Source: Chimonanthus salicifolius (taxonomy: Eukaryota > Streptophyta > Magnoliopsida > Laurales > Calycanthaceae). Taken from it: a DNA stretch of 64,000 nucleotides. Below are positions 23,515 to 36,033 of the stretch, piece by piece. Location of the stretch: contig CM023540.1 in assembly GCA_013350335.1 (NCBI GenBank), forward strand, positions 60,338,195-60,402,194, read 5' to 3'. The position numbers and the translations under genes are program-made. Positions within the stretch are counted from its first letter, which is position 1, and every line of letters starts with the position of its first letter. The notes beneath the pieces were generated by a model. The model saw nothing but the letters and a program-made list of their open reading frames with translations. It was not told the origin of the DNA and did no database searches.

Positions 23515-23919
23515 TGTAACACCACGGATTTTCAAGTTATCAATATATATGAAATTTGGCCATTTAATTTGTGAATTAATGGTTATGGACCTTAGATGGG
23601 TAAGGTGTTGCGTCAATTGCCCAATTAAGACCCAAAGGATGGTGGATATGGTTTAATTGAATTAAGTGGGTGAGATTTATTTAATTGGGTCAAAATTGTT
23701 AATTGGGTCAAAATGCCCAATTGTGACCCAATGGGTCGTGGTTGACCACCAAGTGTGTTCAAGCATACTTAGTTGGGGCTGAATTAAATTTGAAATGGAA
23801 TCAAGGAATTGAGTTGATTTTAAATGAGTTAAATTAAAGTGGTGAGTTGAATTAAAGAGTGAGTGGAGTGGGGAGGTGGAGAGGTGGAGAGGTGTATCCC
23901 ACCAAGACCAAGTCAAGGC

Positions 23920-24340
23920 TACACGTTGGATGCATGGGAGTTTCATCTCATTGGATGAAACTCCAAAATGGATCATGAATGGGAAGGTGACGGCTTTTGT
24001 GTTGTTACACAATTCAAACCAAGTCTACACGTTGGGAGTTGGGAGTTTCATCTCATGGATGAAACCCCCAAATGGGTCATTAATGGGGAGATGAATGATT
24101 TTGGTGGTTGTTACACAAAGTAAACAAGGCATGCACGTTGGACACATGGGAGTTTCATCTCATGGGATGAAACTCCAAATGGAGAATTAATGAGGGTTGA
24201 AATGTTTTGGAAGTTACACAAGGATACATGTTGGATGAGTTGGGGGTTTCCATCTTGAGGGTCATATGGTGGGGAGTTTCATCTCATGGGATGAAACCCC
24301 CAAAATAAGTATCAATGAGGGAGGTAAATGGGCATGGGAG
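23920..24340 (+). repeat. Tandem hairpin repeat in LTR E, period about 105 bp
   Basis: Four units, each with a GGAGTTTCATCTCAT / GATGAAACTCC dyad (near 23938, 24044, 24148 and 24275), preceded in the first three by a CACGTTGG word and followed by AATGG(G)TCAT. Two of the four have ATGAAACCCCC in the right arm, with imperfect pairing. Confidence 0.9.
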
Positions 24341-24746
24341 TTACAAAGGGATGACACCAAAGGACACCACCCTTGGCTGAATGTCATTAAACAAGAAAAG
24401 ACTAAAGGGTTGCATCTTAGACTCTCTCTCTCAAGCTCTCTCTTGGCCGAACCACACCTCAAGACAAGGAGCACTTAGAATATTTTTTTTTCTCTCTCTC
24501 TCTCTCACACAAGGCCTACCTATTCCAAAGACAAAGGAGGAAGGACTTAGAGCTTCATCTCAAGATCCTCTCCCTCTCACAAGAACCTAAGGCCAACCCT
24601 CTCACAAGGATCCAGAAGGAGGGAAGAAGAGGCTAAGGAAGGAAAAGATCCAAGGAACAAGTCGGAGTGAACGAAAACCGGAGGAGTCGCGGAATCGGTA
24701 AGTGCTCGATAAGATTTCATAAATAAGAAAAAATAGTCAAGGACGT

Positions 24747-25115
24747 GGTTCGGCCATTGCATGGCCGAACCCTAATTTTTATTATGGCTAAGATGCTAAG
24801 CATGAACCATGTATGAAATAGGTGGCTGATCAAGGATCATGGTTTGGCCCTTGCATGGCCAAACCCTAAATTATATATACAAGAACCATCAAGGAATATG
24901 AACATGGTTACATTATTTCCAAGAAGAAGGGATGGATGAGGTTTGGCCATGATGTATGGCCGAACCGCATCAAAAGATCAATCGTAAATGTATGATTTTA
25001 TGAAGGGAAATGATGAACCATAAAGTTCGGCCATGTTGTATGGCCGAACCCCATGGAAAGGATATTGGATGAATGATTTTTAAGAGAAGATTATGAACCA
25101 CACCATGGCTGAACC
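24747..25115. repeat. Palindromes in LTR E, part before LTR F
   Basis: Dyads at 24747-24771 (GGTTCGGCC...GGCCGAACC), 24841-24867, 24940-24966 and 25023-25054, and a half unit at 25095-25115. LTR F then interrupts, and the array resumes at 28828. Confidence 0.9.
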
Positions 25116-25980
25116 CCATGGAAAGTTATTAATGTTTTTAAATGGTTTAAAATGGATGTATTGTTGATGGACTTAGATGCAATGGGATCATGGAAACCAT
25201 GGAAGTTGGTTAATAATTTTAATAGGTTTCAAAGCATGAAGAATTGTTGAAGTATGAACATGTATTTAGATCATGAAAGTAATGGGGGAATGATGGTAAT
25301 TGTGTAACACCCCAATTTCTCAATGAAGCGGAAAATTACGAAAATGCCCCTGAGTTGTTAAATTAATTATTTTGTGATGTCAAATAAGGAAATGGTGGGG
25401 CCCATTGCTCAAATTAAGGTCATATGAGCACATTATAAATATCAAATTTGATTGGTTGGGTAATGAACATCAATTGGGTCGAAAATGGTTAAATGGGTCA
25501 AATGGCTCAATTGGACCCAATGGGTCAAATTGGATGATTTGACCATTGTGTAAGATCCAATTAAATGAGGTCAAGCTAAACTAATAGGAAATCAACTATA
25601 GTAAAAATGGGTAGGCTTGATCCATATGTAAAAACCAGTTACAAATGACCAAAATACCCATAATTGGGTCATGGAGTCAAAAACGGGTCAAGGAGTCAAA
25701 GGTGGACCCAACGGGTCGGGTTGACTTTGTTGACCACAGCCGACCCTGTGGACCCACAAATGAGTTCAATGGTGAGTTAAATCAGGTTAAGTGGAACTGA
25801 TTTTATTTAATTTGAATTAAGAATGAGTTGACTCGAATGCATTAAATGGTTGTCAATTAATCAGGTGAGTTGGACATGTGAGTTGGACATGTGAGTTGGG
25901 TGAGTCAAAGTGGAAGTCAATGGGACTGTAAATCACTGAGTTCAAAGGGAATATGAAGAGGTGGCTTGGTCTCAAACCAA

Positions 25981-26016
25981 CCAAAACAAGTCCCACACGT
26001 TGGGGACTTGTTTTGG
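25981..26016. repeat. Perfect 14-bp-arm hairpin in LTR F
   Basis: CCAAAACAAGTCCC (25981-25994) and its exact reverse complement (26003-26016) flank an 8-base loop, ACACGTTG. The CACGTTGG word also accompanies the hairpin units of LTR E. Confidence 0.95.
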
Positions 26017-26530
26017 TGATTTTCATGCTAAGTTAAATGCAAATGGATGGGATTGAGATGAGATACATGGAGAGCTGAATGGCTGCATGGGTAGGTGCCA
26101 AGGGTACCTTGGACAGCACCCAAGACCCATCGTTTTATGCAAGAATTGATGAGGGAGTGGAGGGGTTTTGGGGCTGAAATACAAAAGGAATGAACACTCC
26201 CATTTGGCCGAATTTCATTTCAAGAAAAACCTTTGAATTCCATCTCCTTTCTCTCCCTCAAGAACACTTCTCTTGGCCGACCAGCTGTGGTGTTTTTCAT
26301 CATAGATCAAGCACTAATTCGGCTAGAAGCTAAGGAAGAAAGAAGGAAACAAGAGGGAAGAAGGCAAAGAGCAAAGGCAAGAAGAAAAGCTTGGAATTTA
26401 GTAAGTATTTCTATGGACTTTTGATTAATGAAATGGGATAAAGGAAACATGATTGGGCCATGGGTTGGCCGAATCTACCAAAGATTCAAAATATGGATTT
26501 TTATGTTAAAAAAGGGAAAAGCATGGACCA

Positions 26531-27598
26531 TAGGGTTCGGCCACTTTGGGTGGCCGAACCCATGAAATTTATTTGTTAAAATGATGGTTTTTGTAAGATA
26601 AAATCATGCAAAATGATGGACTGTTTTTGTATGTTCAAATTAGGCCTAAGATGCAAGTTGAAAGGGTTTTTAAATTTTGGATTTGGATGTCATGGTTTGG
26701 GCCATGGAATGGCCGAATGCATCATGGGCTCAAACCTTTGGCAAAATGGGTGTAAATGATAAAAAAAATGGCCGAACCCCATGGAAATTGTATGGGCATT
26801 TGATGGTTGTTGAAGTGCAAAAACAGTACAATACTATGGGGATTTTTACGTGATTGAATGGACATAATATGTAAGTTAAAAAGGTCCAACAAATGGGCAT
26901 AGGGTTCGGCCACATGGGATGGCCGAACCCCATAAAAGTATTTGATAGTTTGGTATGGTTTTTGGAGAGATAAAAACCATACCAATGGTGGAGAGTCTTA
27001 TGTGATTTAAATGGAAAAATAAGGGTTACTGTTTTGGGTGGCCATGGGATGGCTGAACCATGAAGTTAACATGGCTAAAGAGTAGAGCCTAACTTGTAAA
27101 CAAATGATGGACCATTGAGTAGGAGGATCATAGGGTTCGGCCATATGAATGGCCGAACCCCATAGACTGTTTTGTTGGAGATTATGATTGGTTTGTATGA
27201 TTTTGATTCAAGAATTATGTATGTATATTATGTATTTAATATCAGTAAATAACCAAGCATGATAGATAAGGAAGTATGGGATGAAAAAATACATAGGGTG
27301 AGGTTCGGCCATGTAGTATGGCCGAACCCCACTAAGGTGGAATAGTTATGGATGTTAGTTTCAATATGGTTTAAGGTCAATGGCAAAACCGTAAATACTA
27401 GTCAAAGTTCAATATGAAAGGATTGACCAAAGGAATTGATTTGTGGGCCAAAACCCAAGTGGTATGGTTCGGCCATGGTGCATGGCCGAACCCTACCAAG
27501 ATATGTTTGTAATATGTAATGCCTAATGAGGATTAAATAAAGGAGAGGATCAAATTAAAGTGGGTGATGTTCGGCCATGGGGCATGGCCGAACCCCAC
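26531..27598. repeat. Palindrome array in LTR F
   Basis: Dyads at 26531-26564, 26899-26934, 27131-27164, 27300-27332, 27465-27493 and 27568-27598, each with GGTTCGGCC (or GTTCGGCC) and GGCCGAACC, plus weaker units near 26461, 26695 and 27045. The units at 27465 and 27568 have a longer symmetric core, TTCGGCCATGG.GCATGGCCGAA. Confidence 0.92.
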
Positions 27599-28827
27599 CA
27601 AATGATTCATGGGATCTAGACTTGATTAGAAGTCAAGAATATTGAGTATTAACTTACTGTTATATGGACAAGGTAACGGAACTTGAACGGCACACGAGTC
27701 GTGACCAGGTGAAGCTCAAAAAGGAACAGACACTTAAGCAAAGTTTCAGTAGATTTCCTACCTACTTGTAACCACAGTTTTACCCTAGTTTTCTTTATGA
27801 GATTCTTGTTTATTTTATGTGGTTTCAAATGATATGTTATGCATTTACAAATGGCATACAAAACATTGGCATCTCATGCATGGACATGGGATGATGAATG
27901 AGGTTCTACAGTATTGCAATTATGGGTTACGTCTTCCTTAGGCGATGAGAGTCCCGCCAGGAAGAGTAATATGAGGATCATAGTCACATTGGTCTCCTTA
28001 GGCGATGAGAGTCCCGCCAGGAGGACTAATACGTGATATGAATAAGTCAGTGATGAAGAAATGGAAGTGTATTGTGAATTACCTTGTCGGTGCGTGGCAC
28101 GTCAAGTGATGGCTATGAATGTACATGATGGGAAGGTCTCATTGCATGTGCATACTTCATAGCATTGTTTTACCTGTTTTTACTAATCATGTATTATGAT
28201 ATATATGCATGTTTTATATGCTAATCATGTGGTAGCCCTGATCGGGAACCTACTGGGCCCGTTGATCTAACGCCCTAATTCTATCCTCAGAGGAGAATGT
28301 AGGTACAAGGAAAAGGAAAGAAAAGGTCGTTGACCGGGAGGGGAGCCAAGCCTAAGCGCTTAAATGTTGGACTGGACTTCTTTTTTATTACTGTCATTTG
28401 AACTATATTTTGTTGGACATGTAATAAGTCATTACATGCTATGGTTTGATTAGGTTAATAACTTTGGATGGTTGATTTATGTTAATTAATGTTTGGGACT
28501 ATTACTTGCTATCTAGTCTTTCTATTCCGCAGTTAATCTAGGTTATTCTGCATGATGATGTTAGTTCCATGTGTGATTCATTATCATGGTCTAGTCCATG
28601 TACACATGGGTGGCCAGTTAAGGTTCAGACTTGAGTAGTCTGAACTTAACTTGAGTCGTGACGCCGCCCGCTCTCTTCTGATGTTTTATTATTTAAAAAA
28701 AAAAAAATAGACTCTGAATTCTAGGAAAGGGCAGGGCGTTACAAATTGTAATTGATTTTAAGTACAGTAAATGATGATCCAAAAGGATGAACCAAAATGC
28801 ATGATTGAATCATGGAAATAAAGGACC

Positions 28828-29128
28828 ATGGGTTCGGCCAAGGTGTATGGCCGAACCCCATGAAGAAGGTTTTGTGCAGGAAAAGTTAGTCATGGACCTA
28901 TGTTGTGGACCTAAACATAAAATGATGGAAACAATGGCAAAGAATGTAAATATGGGTAAAAATGAAAGATCATGGGTTCGACCATTGTGTATGGCCAAAC
29001 CCCATGACGAATGATGTTGTGGATTTAGGGTTTAAATGATTACCTTAGTGGTGTTTGATTAACAAATCAAAAGAGAGATTAAAACCAAATTAGTGAGGTT
29101 CGGCCATAGTGTATGGTTGAATCCCACA
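28828..29128. repeat. Palindromes in LTR E, part after LTR F
   Basis: Dyads at 28828-28862, 28972-29007 and 29096-29128. They continue the array that LTR F split. Confidence 0.88.
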
Positions 29129-30258
29129 AAGTGTGTTTATGGACTTAGACATTATTGCAAATCAAATGGGGTATTGGTGTGACTTGTGGATATGTTATAA
29201 GGTAACGGGACCTCATAAGCGGTGCACGATGGTGAGCGGTTGCCGGATTAAAACTCAAGGTCACTTTAGTGGTCTTTGGTAGGATTCTACCTCTTTGAAA
29301 CCATGGGATATGTTTGATGTTTTAATTCTTATTTTGATGGTTTATGCTGTAAATAATATGTTTCAAATATGTGGTTTTAATGCTATGATTATACTATTAC
29401 ATAGCATGTGGACATATACATCTCATGCATGGCATGAGAGGGATGTTTGTAACCGGAGGCCACGCTTCGTCGAGGAGTTCGTAAAGCATCTGTGGGAAGA
29501 CCTTGATGTGCATTATCCATCAAGAAGAATCCGGAGAACACACTCCGTCGGGGCGTCCGTAAGGCACTTGTGGGGATACCTTGATGATGAGAATTCCATC
29601 AAGAGGACACATGTGATTGTGATGGGTGGGGCTCATTGCATACAACACCATGGCATGGCATTATTTTACATGGTTTTCTTAATATATTATAAATGTGATT
29701 TTTGGTACTAACCCATGTGTTAGCCTTACTTGGAATACCTACTGGGAGCGTTGTCTAACGCCCTACTTCTACCCTAGTGGATGACACAAGAAATGAAAGG
29801 AACGATGAGCGTAATCGGAGCCAAGTATAGGAGCTTGAATGTGTTTAATTTATATTTTGTTTAAGTTACTCTTAGACTATGTAATTTGCGTAGCTAGCAT
29901 TTGGGCATATAATAACTTAGATATTTTACAATGGCTTGAATGGTTTACTTTGGATATTTAAGTTAAGATAATCATTGATTAAATGACGGACTACTTTGTT
30001 ATCTAAAAATGGAATAGAGTTAGGTTCTATTATAATCCGCGGTTATGTTTATTCCGCTTGTATGACTTAATGCGTGTGAACCATATTCATGGACTTAATC
30101 CATGCACACGTATGGTTGGCCAGTTAAGGGTCAGACTTTAGAAGTTCGGACTTAGCTCGCGTCATGACGTCCCGCTCTCTCTCACTCTTCTATTTATAAA
30201 AAAAAAAAAAATAGACTCTGATTTTCATAAAGCGAGTGAAAAAGGATGGGGAGTTACA

Positions 30259-30563
30259 TGACCCTCCTTGTGTTACCCTAAAAACCTAGTTTTAATCTCT
30301 ATCATCCATTCCCATTAGATTCAATCCAATCCATTGATTTCCCAACTTAAACCTTGATTTAATCCAAGCCATTCATCTCTTTTCAAAACCTATAAATACC
30401 CCCAAGGGTAAAATTCGAATCTTGATTTATGATTACTTTATTTTTAATTTCAAGAACACAACTTTTATTTATTTGATTGAATATGAGCGTATGCAATAGT
30501 TAGGATCTTGATTGTAAGACTTGAATCATGATTACTAAGGTTTTAATTAGTTAAATTAAAAGT
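30259..30563 (+). mobile_element. Athila-type 5' LTR, segment 2
   Basis: It resumes after the TSD of LTR E and matches the 3' LTR from about 62993 to 63506, with a TATA box (TATAAATA) at 30391-30398. About 200 bases present in the 3' LTR (about 63153-63361) are missing just after the TATA box. Element R interrupts it at 30563. Confidence 0.92.
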
Positions 30564-31689
30564 TGTAATAACCCGACCCTTAATTAGAAAAATGACAAAT
30601 TTTTAGAACTATTAACTTGGTTTTGTGACCGGTTTATATGATAGAGTACAAAAAGGGCTTCCCAAAAAGGTATTATGTGACTCGATCAGAGCTCGTTTGC
30701 TTAGTGATCCAGTCCGATGAAGTTCGGATGGCATTTTGGACATTACTTAATGTCTTCTGTTTTATATATAAAAATCATGAATAGTGTCTTGTAAATTTCT
30801 TGAGTGTGAAAGACCACTCTTCTAATATATTCAGACCTTGAAATTCACTACACATATTAAGCTTTTGAGTACGCTACTCAGTATTATTTCCGGAATTTGC
30901 ACGAGTATTACTCGAAACGTGTATTTTACACATGTTTTTATCTAAAAGCTCCTATTTTCATGATACCCCGTATTCCAAAAATTGACAAACTCAGATCACA
31001 GTCGATCTGCATTCTTTCAAACTCTTTGACATTTTTACAATGTCAAAATGAGTATCTTAACCACTTGTTTCGAAGTGACAAAATCACGGTGATTATAATC
31101 CCTCTATTTTATTAAAACATTGACTTTGTGAAAAATACCCCATTTTCGGTGTCAAAACAAAAAGTGAACGTTCCACTGTAAGTAAACCCCGTGTTCTCAA
31201 CACATCTGCGGTATCGAATTTTCACGAGTTAGGGTCTAATATGGTCGAACAGAAAAAGGTTAAGGTAACAGTGAATTTTATTGTTGGTAAAAGATAAGAT
31301 TTTATTCGCCGATAGTAACCAGCAATTGAGATACTGCCGATAGATCCAAGGGACAGGGTTCATACAACCAATCTCAAATACTGATTTTTAAATCCCTATA
31401 AATAAGTCCACTCCGTTTACATTTAAAATTACAAACAAACCTTTTTTTTCAGATTTTCTTTGCTACTGGGGTATTTACTATTGCTTTATAACTACAGTCT
31501 TAATTTTTCGGAGGATTTTTGTAAATATTTATTTTGACTTAATATTTTTAGTTTATAGACCTCATTAAGAAAAAGCTAGATATTCAATTTCGTCAGAAAA
31601 TACCTTACAATTTTCTCTATAAAAATCAAAGAAAAAAATACCCAAAATTGAAAAATCTGCCATGAACAGTAACTTTGCGGCGCACTGTT

Positions 31690-31860
31690 CAAGTGGAAGT
31701 TTGTCAGAATGGCATTTTCGTAATTTTCTCGAACAGTGAACTGATGGCAACTTCGTAATTTTAATGAATAGTACCCGATGGCATTTTTGTAATTTTGGTG
31801 AACAGTACCAGTGGCATTTTCGTAAAATTTTGTGAATCGTGCTTAGGGGCATTTTGGTAG
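31690..31860 (+). repeat. Minisatellite in 5' LTR of element R (about 5 units)
   Basis: Imperfect 31-37 base units of the form GAACAGTACC(A)GTGGCATTTTCGTAATTTTG. The matching region of the 3' LTR (49690-50000) has about nine units. Confidence 0.85.
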
Positions 31861-32727
31861 TTCTAGATATTTTTTGGGACAAAAACGTAATTTTATGGAA
31901 AGGTTTCAAAAATGAATTTTATGTTGTTTTAGCTTAAAAATACTTATTTAAGACCTCTTTTGAGTTTTTTTAGTCCGTATTAAGCTCAGGGGCAAAATCG
32001 TATTTTTATAAAATTGTAAAAAAAAATCTATAAATGTATTGTTATGGTATTCTAAACACTTAGGAATATATATTATGGCTATATAGTGTTATTATACATT
32101 GTATTTATACTGTTTTACGTTTTAAACAGATTACTGAAAAACACTCGCCAACCGAAGGTAAGAAGATTCAACCACACTATGTGTTTATTAAAATGCATCT
32201 CATTTTGCATTCAATACAATGTTTCTTACACCATTAGCCCTATGGCAATAAATGAATGTCCGTGGTCATTTTTATTGAAGAAAATGATGTGATTGGATTA
32301 GAATGCGATACCGACACTATTCACATGTAAGGCGGTGATTATGAGTTTCTACATATTAAACGTGAGCATGAGAGTGTTTCGGGATGTCGAGATCTAGCAA
32401 TCCTAAAACGAAGTACGGAACTCGCTTATTCCTAGAGACTACTTGGTATTGTGATGTTGGTGATCTGATGATAGATCAGGTATCCAACCGTGATTCTGAT
32501 AGGAATATGCATTTTATGTATAACTGTTGTATTGAAGGACAATTAATCTATGAGATAAATGATGAGTATAAGGTAAACGTACCCGATTGGAGAGAACGGT
32601 AACACTTATTTGAGTTATAATATAACTCGTTGGTGGTCTCTTAATCTGTGTTTAGTTTTTCCAACATAGTATAGTTAAATACTGATTATTGATATTTGTA
32701 TTATGATTCAACGAGGGAGGGCTTAGG

Positions 32728-35700
32728 TGTAACGCCCCGCCCTTTTCCACCCTTCCGAAAATCAGAGTATGAAAATTTCTATTGAAAGAAACACAAAGTG
32801 AAAGAGAGCGGGGATGCCACGACGCGAGTTAAGTTCAGACTACTCAAGTCTGAACCTTAACTGGCCACCCATGTGTACATGGACTAGACCATGAATATGA
32901 ATCACACATGGAACTAACAACAACATGCAGAATAAAACTAGATTAACTGCGGAAATAATATGAAAAGATAGCAAGTAACAGTCTCACATGATAATTAAGG
33001 TAAACAACCATCCATAGTTAATAGTCTAATCAAACCATAGCATGTATTAACTTATTACATGTCCATCAAAATATAATTCAAATGACAGTAAATAAGTAAT
33101 CATGTTCTTCATTCAAGCACTTAGACTTGGCTCCCCTCCCGGTCATCGACCTTTTCTTTCCCTTTCCTTGTACCTGCATTCTCCTCTGATGATAGAATTA
33201 GGGCGTTAGATCAATGCGCCCAGTAGGTTCCCGAATCAGGGCTACCACATGATTAGCATATAAAACATGCATATATATCATAGTACATGATTAGTAAAAA
33301 TAGGTAAAACCATGCTATGAAGTATGCACATGCAATGAGTCTCTCCCATCATGTACATTCATAGCCATCACTTGACGTGCCTCGCACCGTTAAGGTAAAC
33401 CACAATACACTTCCATCTGGGTCTCACATGATAAGGTAATCCACAGTAAACCTCGTTACCTGTGGAAAGACGCTTCATCATTGAGTTGATTCATATCACC
33501 ATTAGTCCTCCTGGCGGGACTCTCATCGCCTAAAGAGACCAATGTGACTATGATCATCATGTTACTCCTCCTGGCGGGACTCTCATCACCTAAGGAGGAC
33601 GTAACTCATAATTGCAACACTGTAGAACCTCAGTCATCATCCCATGTCCATGCATGAGATGCCAATGCTTTGTGTGCCATTTGTAAATGCATAATATATC
33701 ATTCGAAACCACATAAAATAAACAAGAGTCTCATAAAGAAAACTAGGATAAAACTGTGGTTACAAGTAGGTAGAAAACCTACTGAAGATTCACTTCAGTA
33801 TTTGATCTTTCTTTAGCGTCACCCGGTCACGACTCGCACGTCGTCAACTTCCGGTACCTTGTCCATAACAATCAGTAAATCATACTATCATTTACTTATT
33901 CATTCACATCCAAGACCTAACCACATCATGTGGGGTTCGGTTATACCCTTGGCCGAACATCACCAACTTAGGATTTAGCTTCCTTTTTCATTCAATCAAC
34001 TCTTAATTACTTAACCCATTCCATCAAATAATTGTTGATGGGGTTCAGCCATACTACATGGCCGAACCACATCCTATAGATTTTCATCCCATAGTCCATA
34101 ACTTATCATGTATGGTTCCTTAATTAAAACAACCATTACCTCCCATCCATAACAGTCCATTTATCTCAAAACAGCCCCAAGGGGTTCGGCCATACTCATA
34201 ACCGAACCCTAGGGTTCACTTGATCCAATAATCACTATGATTACTCATGGTTTAATCATGCTAACTCAACCATGAATTATACATGGTTCAGCTGCATAAT
34301 AATCCACCAAAACAGTAAACATGTTATTCCATTCATTGCCATAAGAACACCATAACTTTATATGGTTTTTAACTCACCAAAACTATCAAAAACTTACATG
34401 GGGTTCGGCCATCCAAGGTGGCCGAGCCCTATGTCCATGTTTTGATCTTTCAAACATGTTTTATGTGTCATTTTAACATATAATATCAGTATATCATTGC
34501 TGCATTTTTACCTCTCAAAACCATCAAACTAAGTTCATCAACTTGTCCAAATGACCATCATACTTCATGGGATTCGGCCATCCAAGATGGCCGATCCAAA
34601 TGGTCCATTTCATCAGTTTTAAACCACTGTTTTAGACCCATGATACCTTCAGTCCTTATGTCATTCAGATCCATGTTTTTAACCCTCTTTAAAACATGCA
34701 TTTGAATCTCAAATAAAACTCAAAAACAGTCCACAAAGACTCCATGGTTTGCATGTTTCAAAACATGAAAACCAACCAATCTTTTACATGGGGTTCGGCC
34801 CTCCATGGTGGCCGAACCCAATGGTCATCTTTACCATTTTAAAAACTTTGTTATTCAAGGTTAAAACCTTGGTGCAATCGGCCATAACCCTGGCCCAATG
34901 CACACCCTTTTCTTACAACTTATTTGGCTTAAACACTTAAGAAAACTTACCAAATTTTCCAAACTTTCTTCTTGCCTTTGATCCTTGGTTTCTCCTTTCT
35001 TGTTTCCTTATTTCTTTCTTTAATTCTTTGCTGGTTTATGCTTGAATAACTGATGCCAAAACTTCTGCTGTTCCACCAAGAAAACGAACTTGAAGAGAGG
35101 GAGAGAGAGATGGGAATTCTTGGATTTCCTTGTGTGAAAAACGGCCAACAATGGTGGTCTTTCCCTTTTGTAGTTTCAGCCCCCAACTCCCATTCATCCT
35201 CCCTCTTTACTCTTGCCAAAAACGAAGAGATGTTGGGTGTCAACCAAGACACCCCTTGGTGCCAAACGTTGCACCCATTGGAAATGAAACAATACATCCA
35301 TTCAATGAATCGGCGCCGCCCAAGCTTGCTGTCCCTTGGCTTTGCCAAGGCACCTCTTCATACCGACGGTTGAGATTGATTCTGATCAAGAGTTGTGTGA
35401 GATTCCAACTCATTTCCAAGTCCTCTTGACTCACTTAACTCATGATATTTTTATTCTAAACCAACTCATCCAACTCATCACATTCAATTCACCAAGTTTG
35501 AGTCAACTCTTTTCTTAAATCAAACTCACTTCAAATCAGTCCAACTCAAGCTGAATTAACTCACACTTGAGTTCAATTGAGGCCCCACACGGTCATCCAT
35601 GGTCAACTTGGTCAACCCGTCCCATTGGGTGCCCAATCAGCCCTTGACCCGTTTTGACAACATGACCCATTCATGGGCTGATTTTTGCCATTTTAATTGG

Positions 35701-36033
35701 TTTCCACTTGTGTTTCAAGCCTACCCATTTTTGCTATACCTGATTTCCAATCAGTTCAGCTTGACCCCATTTAATTTGAGCTTACACAATGGTCAAATCA
35801 TCTATTTTGACCCATTAGGTCCAATTGGGCCCTTTGACCCATTTAGCCATTTTCGACCCAATTGTTGTTCATTACCCATCCAATCAAACTTGACATTTAT
35901 AATGTGCTCATATGATCCTTAATTTGAGCAATGGGCCCCACCATTTCCTTATTTGACACCTCAAAATAACTAATTGAACAAACCAGGGGCATTTTCATAA
36001 TTATCCACTTCATTGAGAAATTGGGGTGTTACA
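32728..36033 (-). mobile_element. Solo LTR G (Tekay-type), inserted in the 5' LTR of element R
   Basis: 3306 bases. On the plus strand it runs from TGTAACGCCCCG to GGGGTGTTACA. TSD TTAGG is at 32723-32727 and 36034-36038. The empty site is preserved in the sister LTR, where GGGCTTAGGAATC reads through at about 50884-50896. Same subfamily as LTR F. In minus orientation: donor-like site 34945-34950, palindromes 33930-34823, acceptor-like block 33186-33209. Confidence 0.97.
33930..34823. repeat. Palindrome array in LTR G
   Basis: Six dyads at 33930-33959, 34037-34070, 34181-34210, 34398-34432, 34566-34597 and 34788-34823, built on GGGGTTCGGCCAT and GGCCGAACCC with substitutions. Spacing is about 105-220 bases. 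Confidence 0.9.

Larger units (their letters stand above)
25303..28743 (+). mobile_element. Solo LTR F (Tekay-type), inserted in LTR E
   Basis: It starts TGTAACACCCC and ends GGCGTTACA, 3441 bases. TSD AATTG stands at 25298-25302 and 28744-28748, exact. It shares with LTR G the duplicated CCTTAGGCGATGAGAG block, and the two form a subfamily distinct from C and E. Donor-like GTAAGT is at 26401-26406, and the branch-point/acceptor-like block at 28267-28290. It sits inside the palindrome array of its host LTR. Confidence 0.95.
23515..30258 (+). mobile_element. Solo LTR E (Tekay-type), interrupted by solo LTR F
   Basis: It starts TGTAACACCACGG and ends GGGGAGTTACA. TSD TGACC stands at 23510-23514 and 30259-30263, an exact match. 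Own sequence is 23515-25302 plus 28749-30258, about 3.3 kb. It carries four tandem hairpin units (23920-24340), a CT-rich and purine-rich leader-like tract, a donor-like GTAAGT (24698-24703), palindromes on both sides of LTR F, and the acceptor-like block (29755-29777). Confidence 0.95.

Noticed and set aside
29295..29711. Frame of 138 codons in LTR E
   Set aside because: It covers the non-coding two-copy repeat and palindrome-flanking DNA, and is not kept in the other LTRs.
30897..31115. Similar 72-77 codon frames in both LTRs of element R (also 48870-49103)
   Set aside because: LTRs of one element are similar anyway. The frames lie upstream of the TATA box, and the start codons are not at the same place.
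35053..35429. Overlapping frames around 35053-35434 in LTR G
   Set aside because: They lie in non-coding LTR sequence on both strands and are not kept in the sister LTR F.
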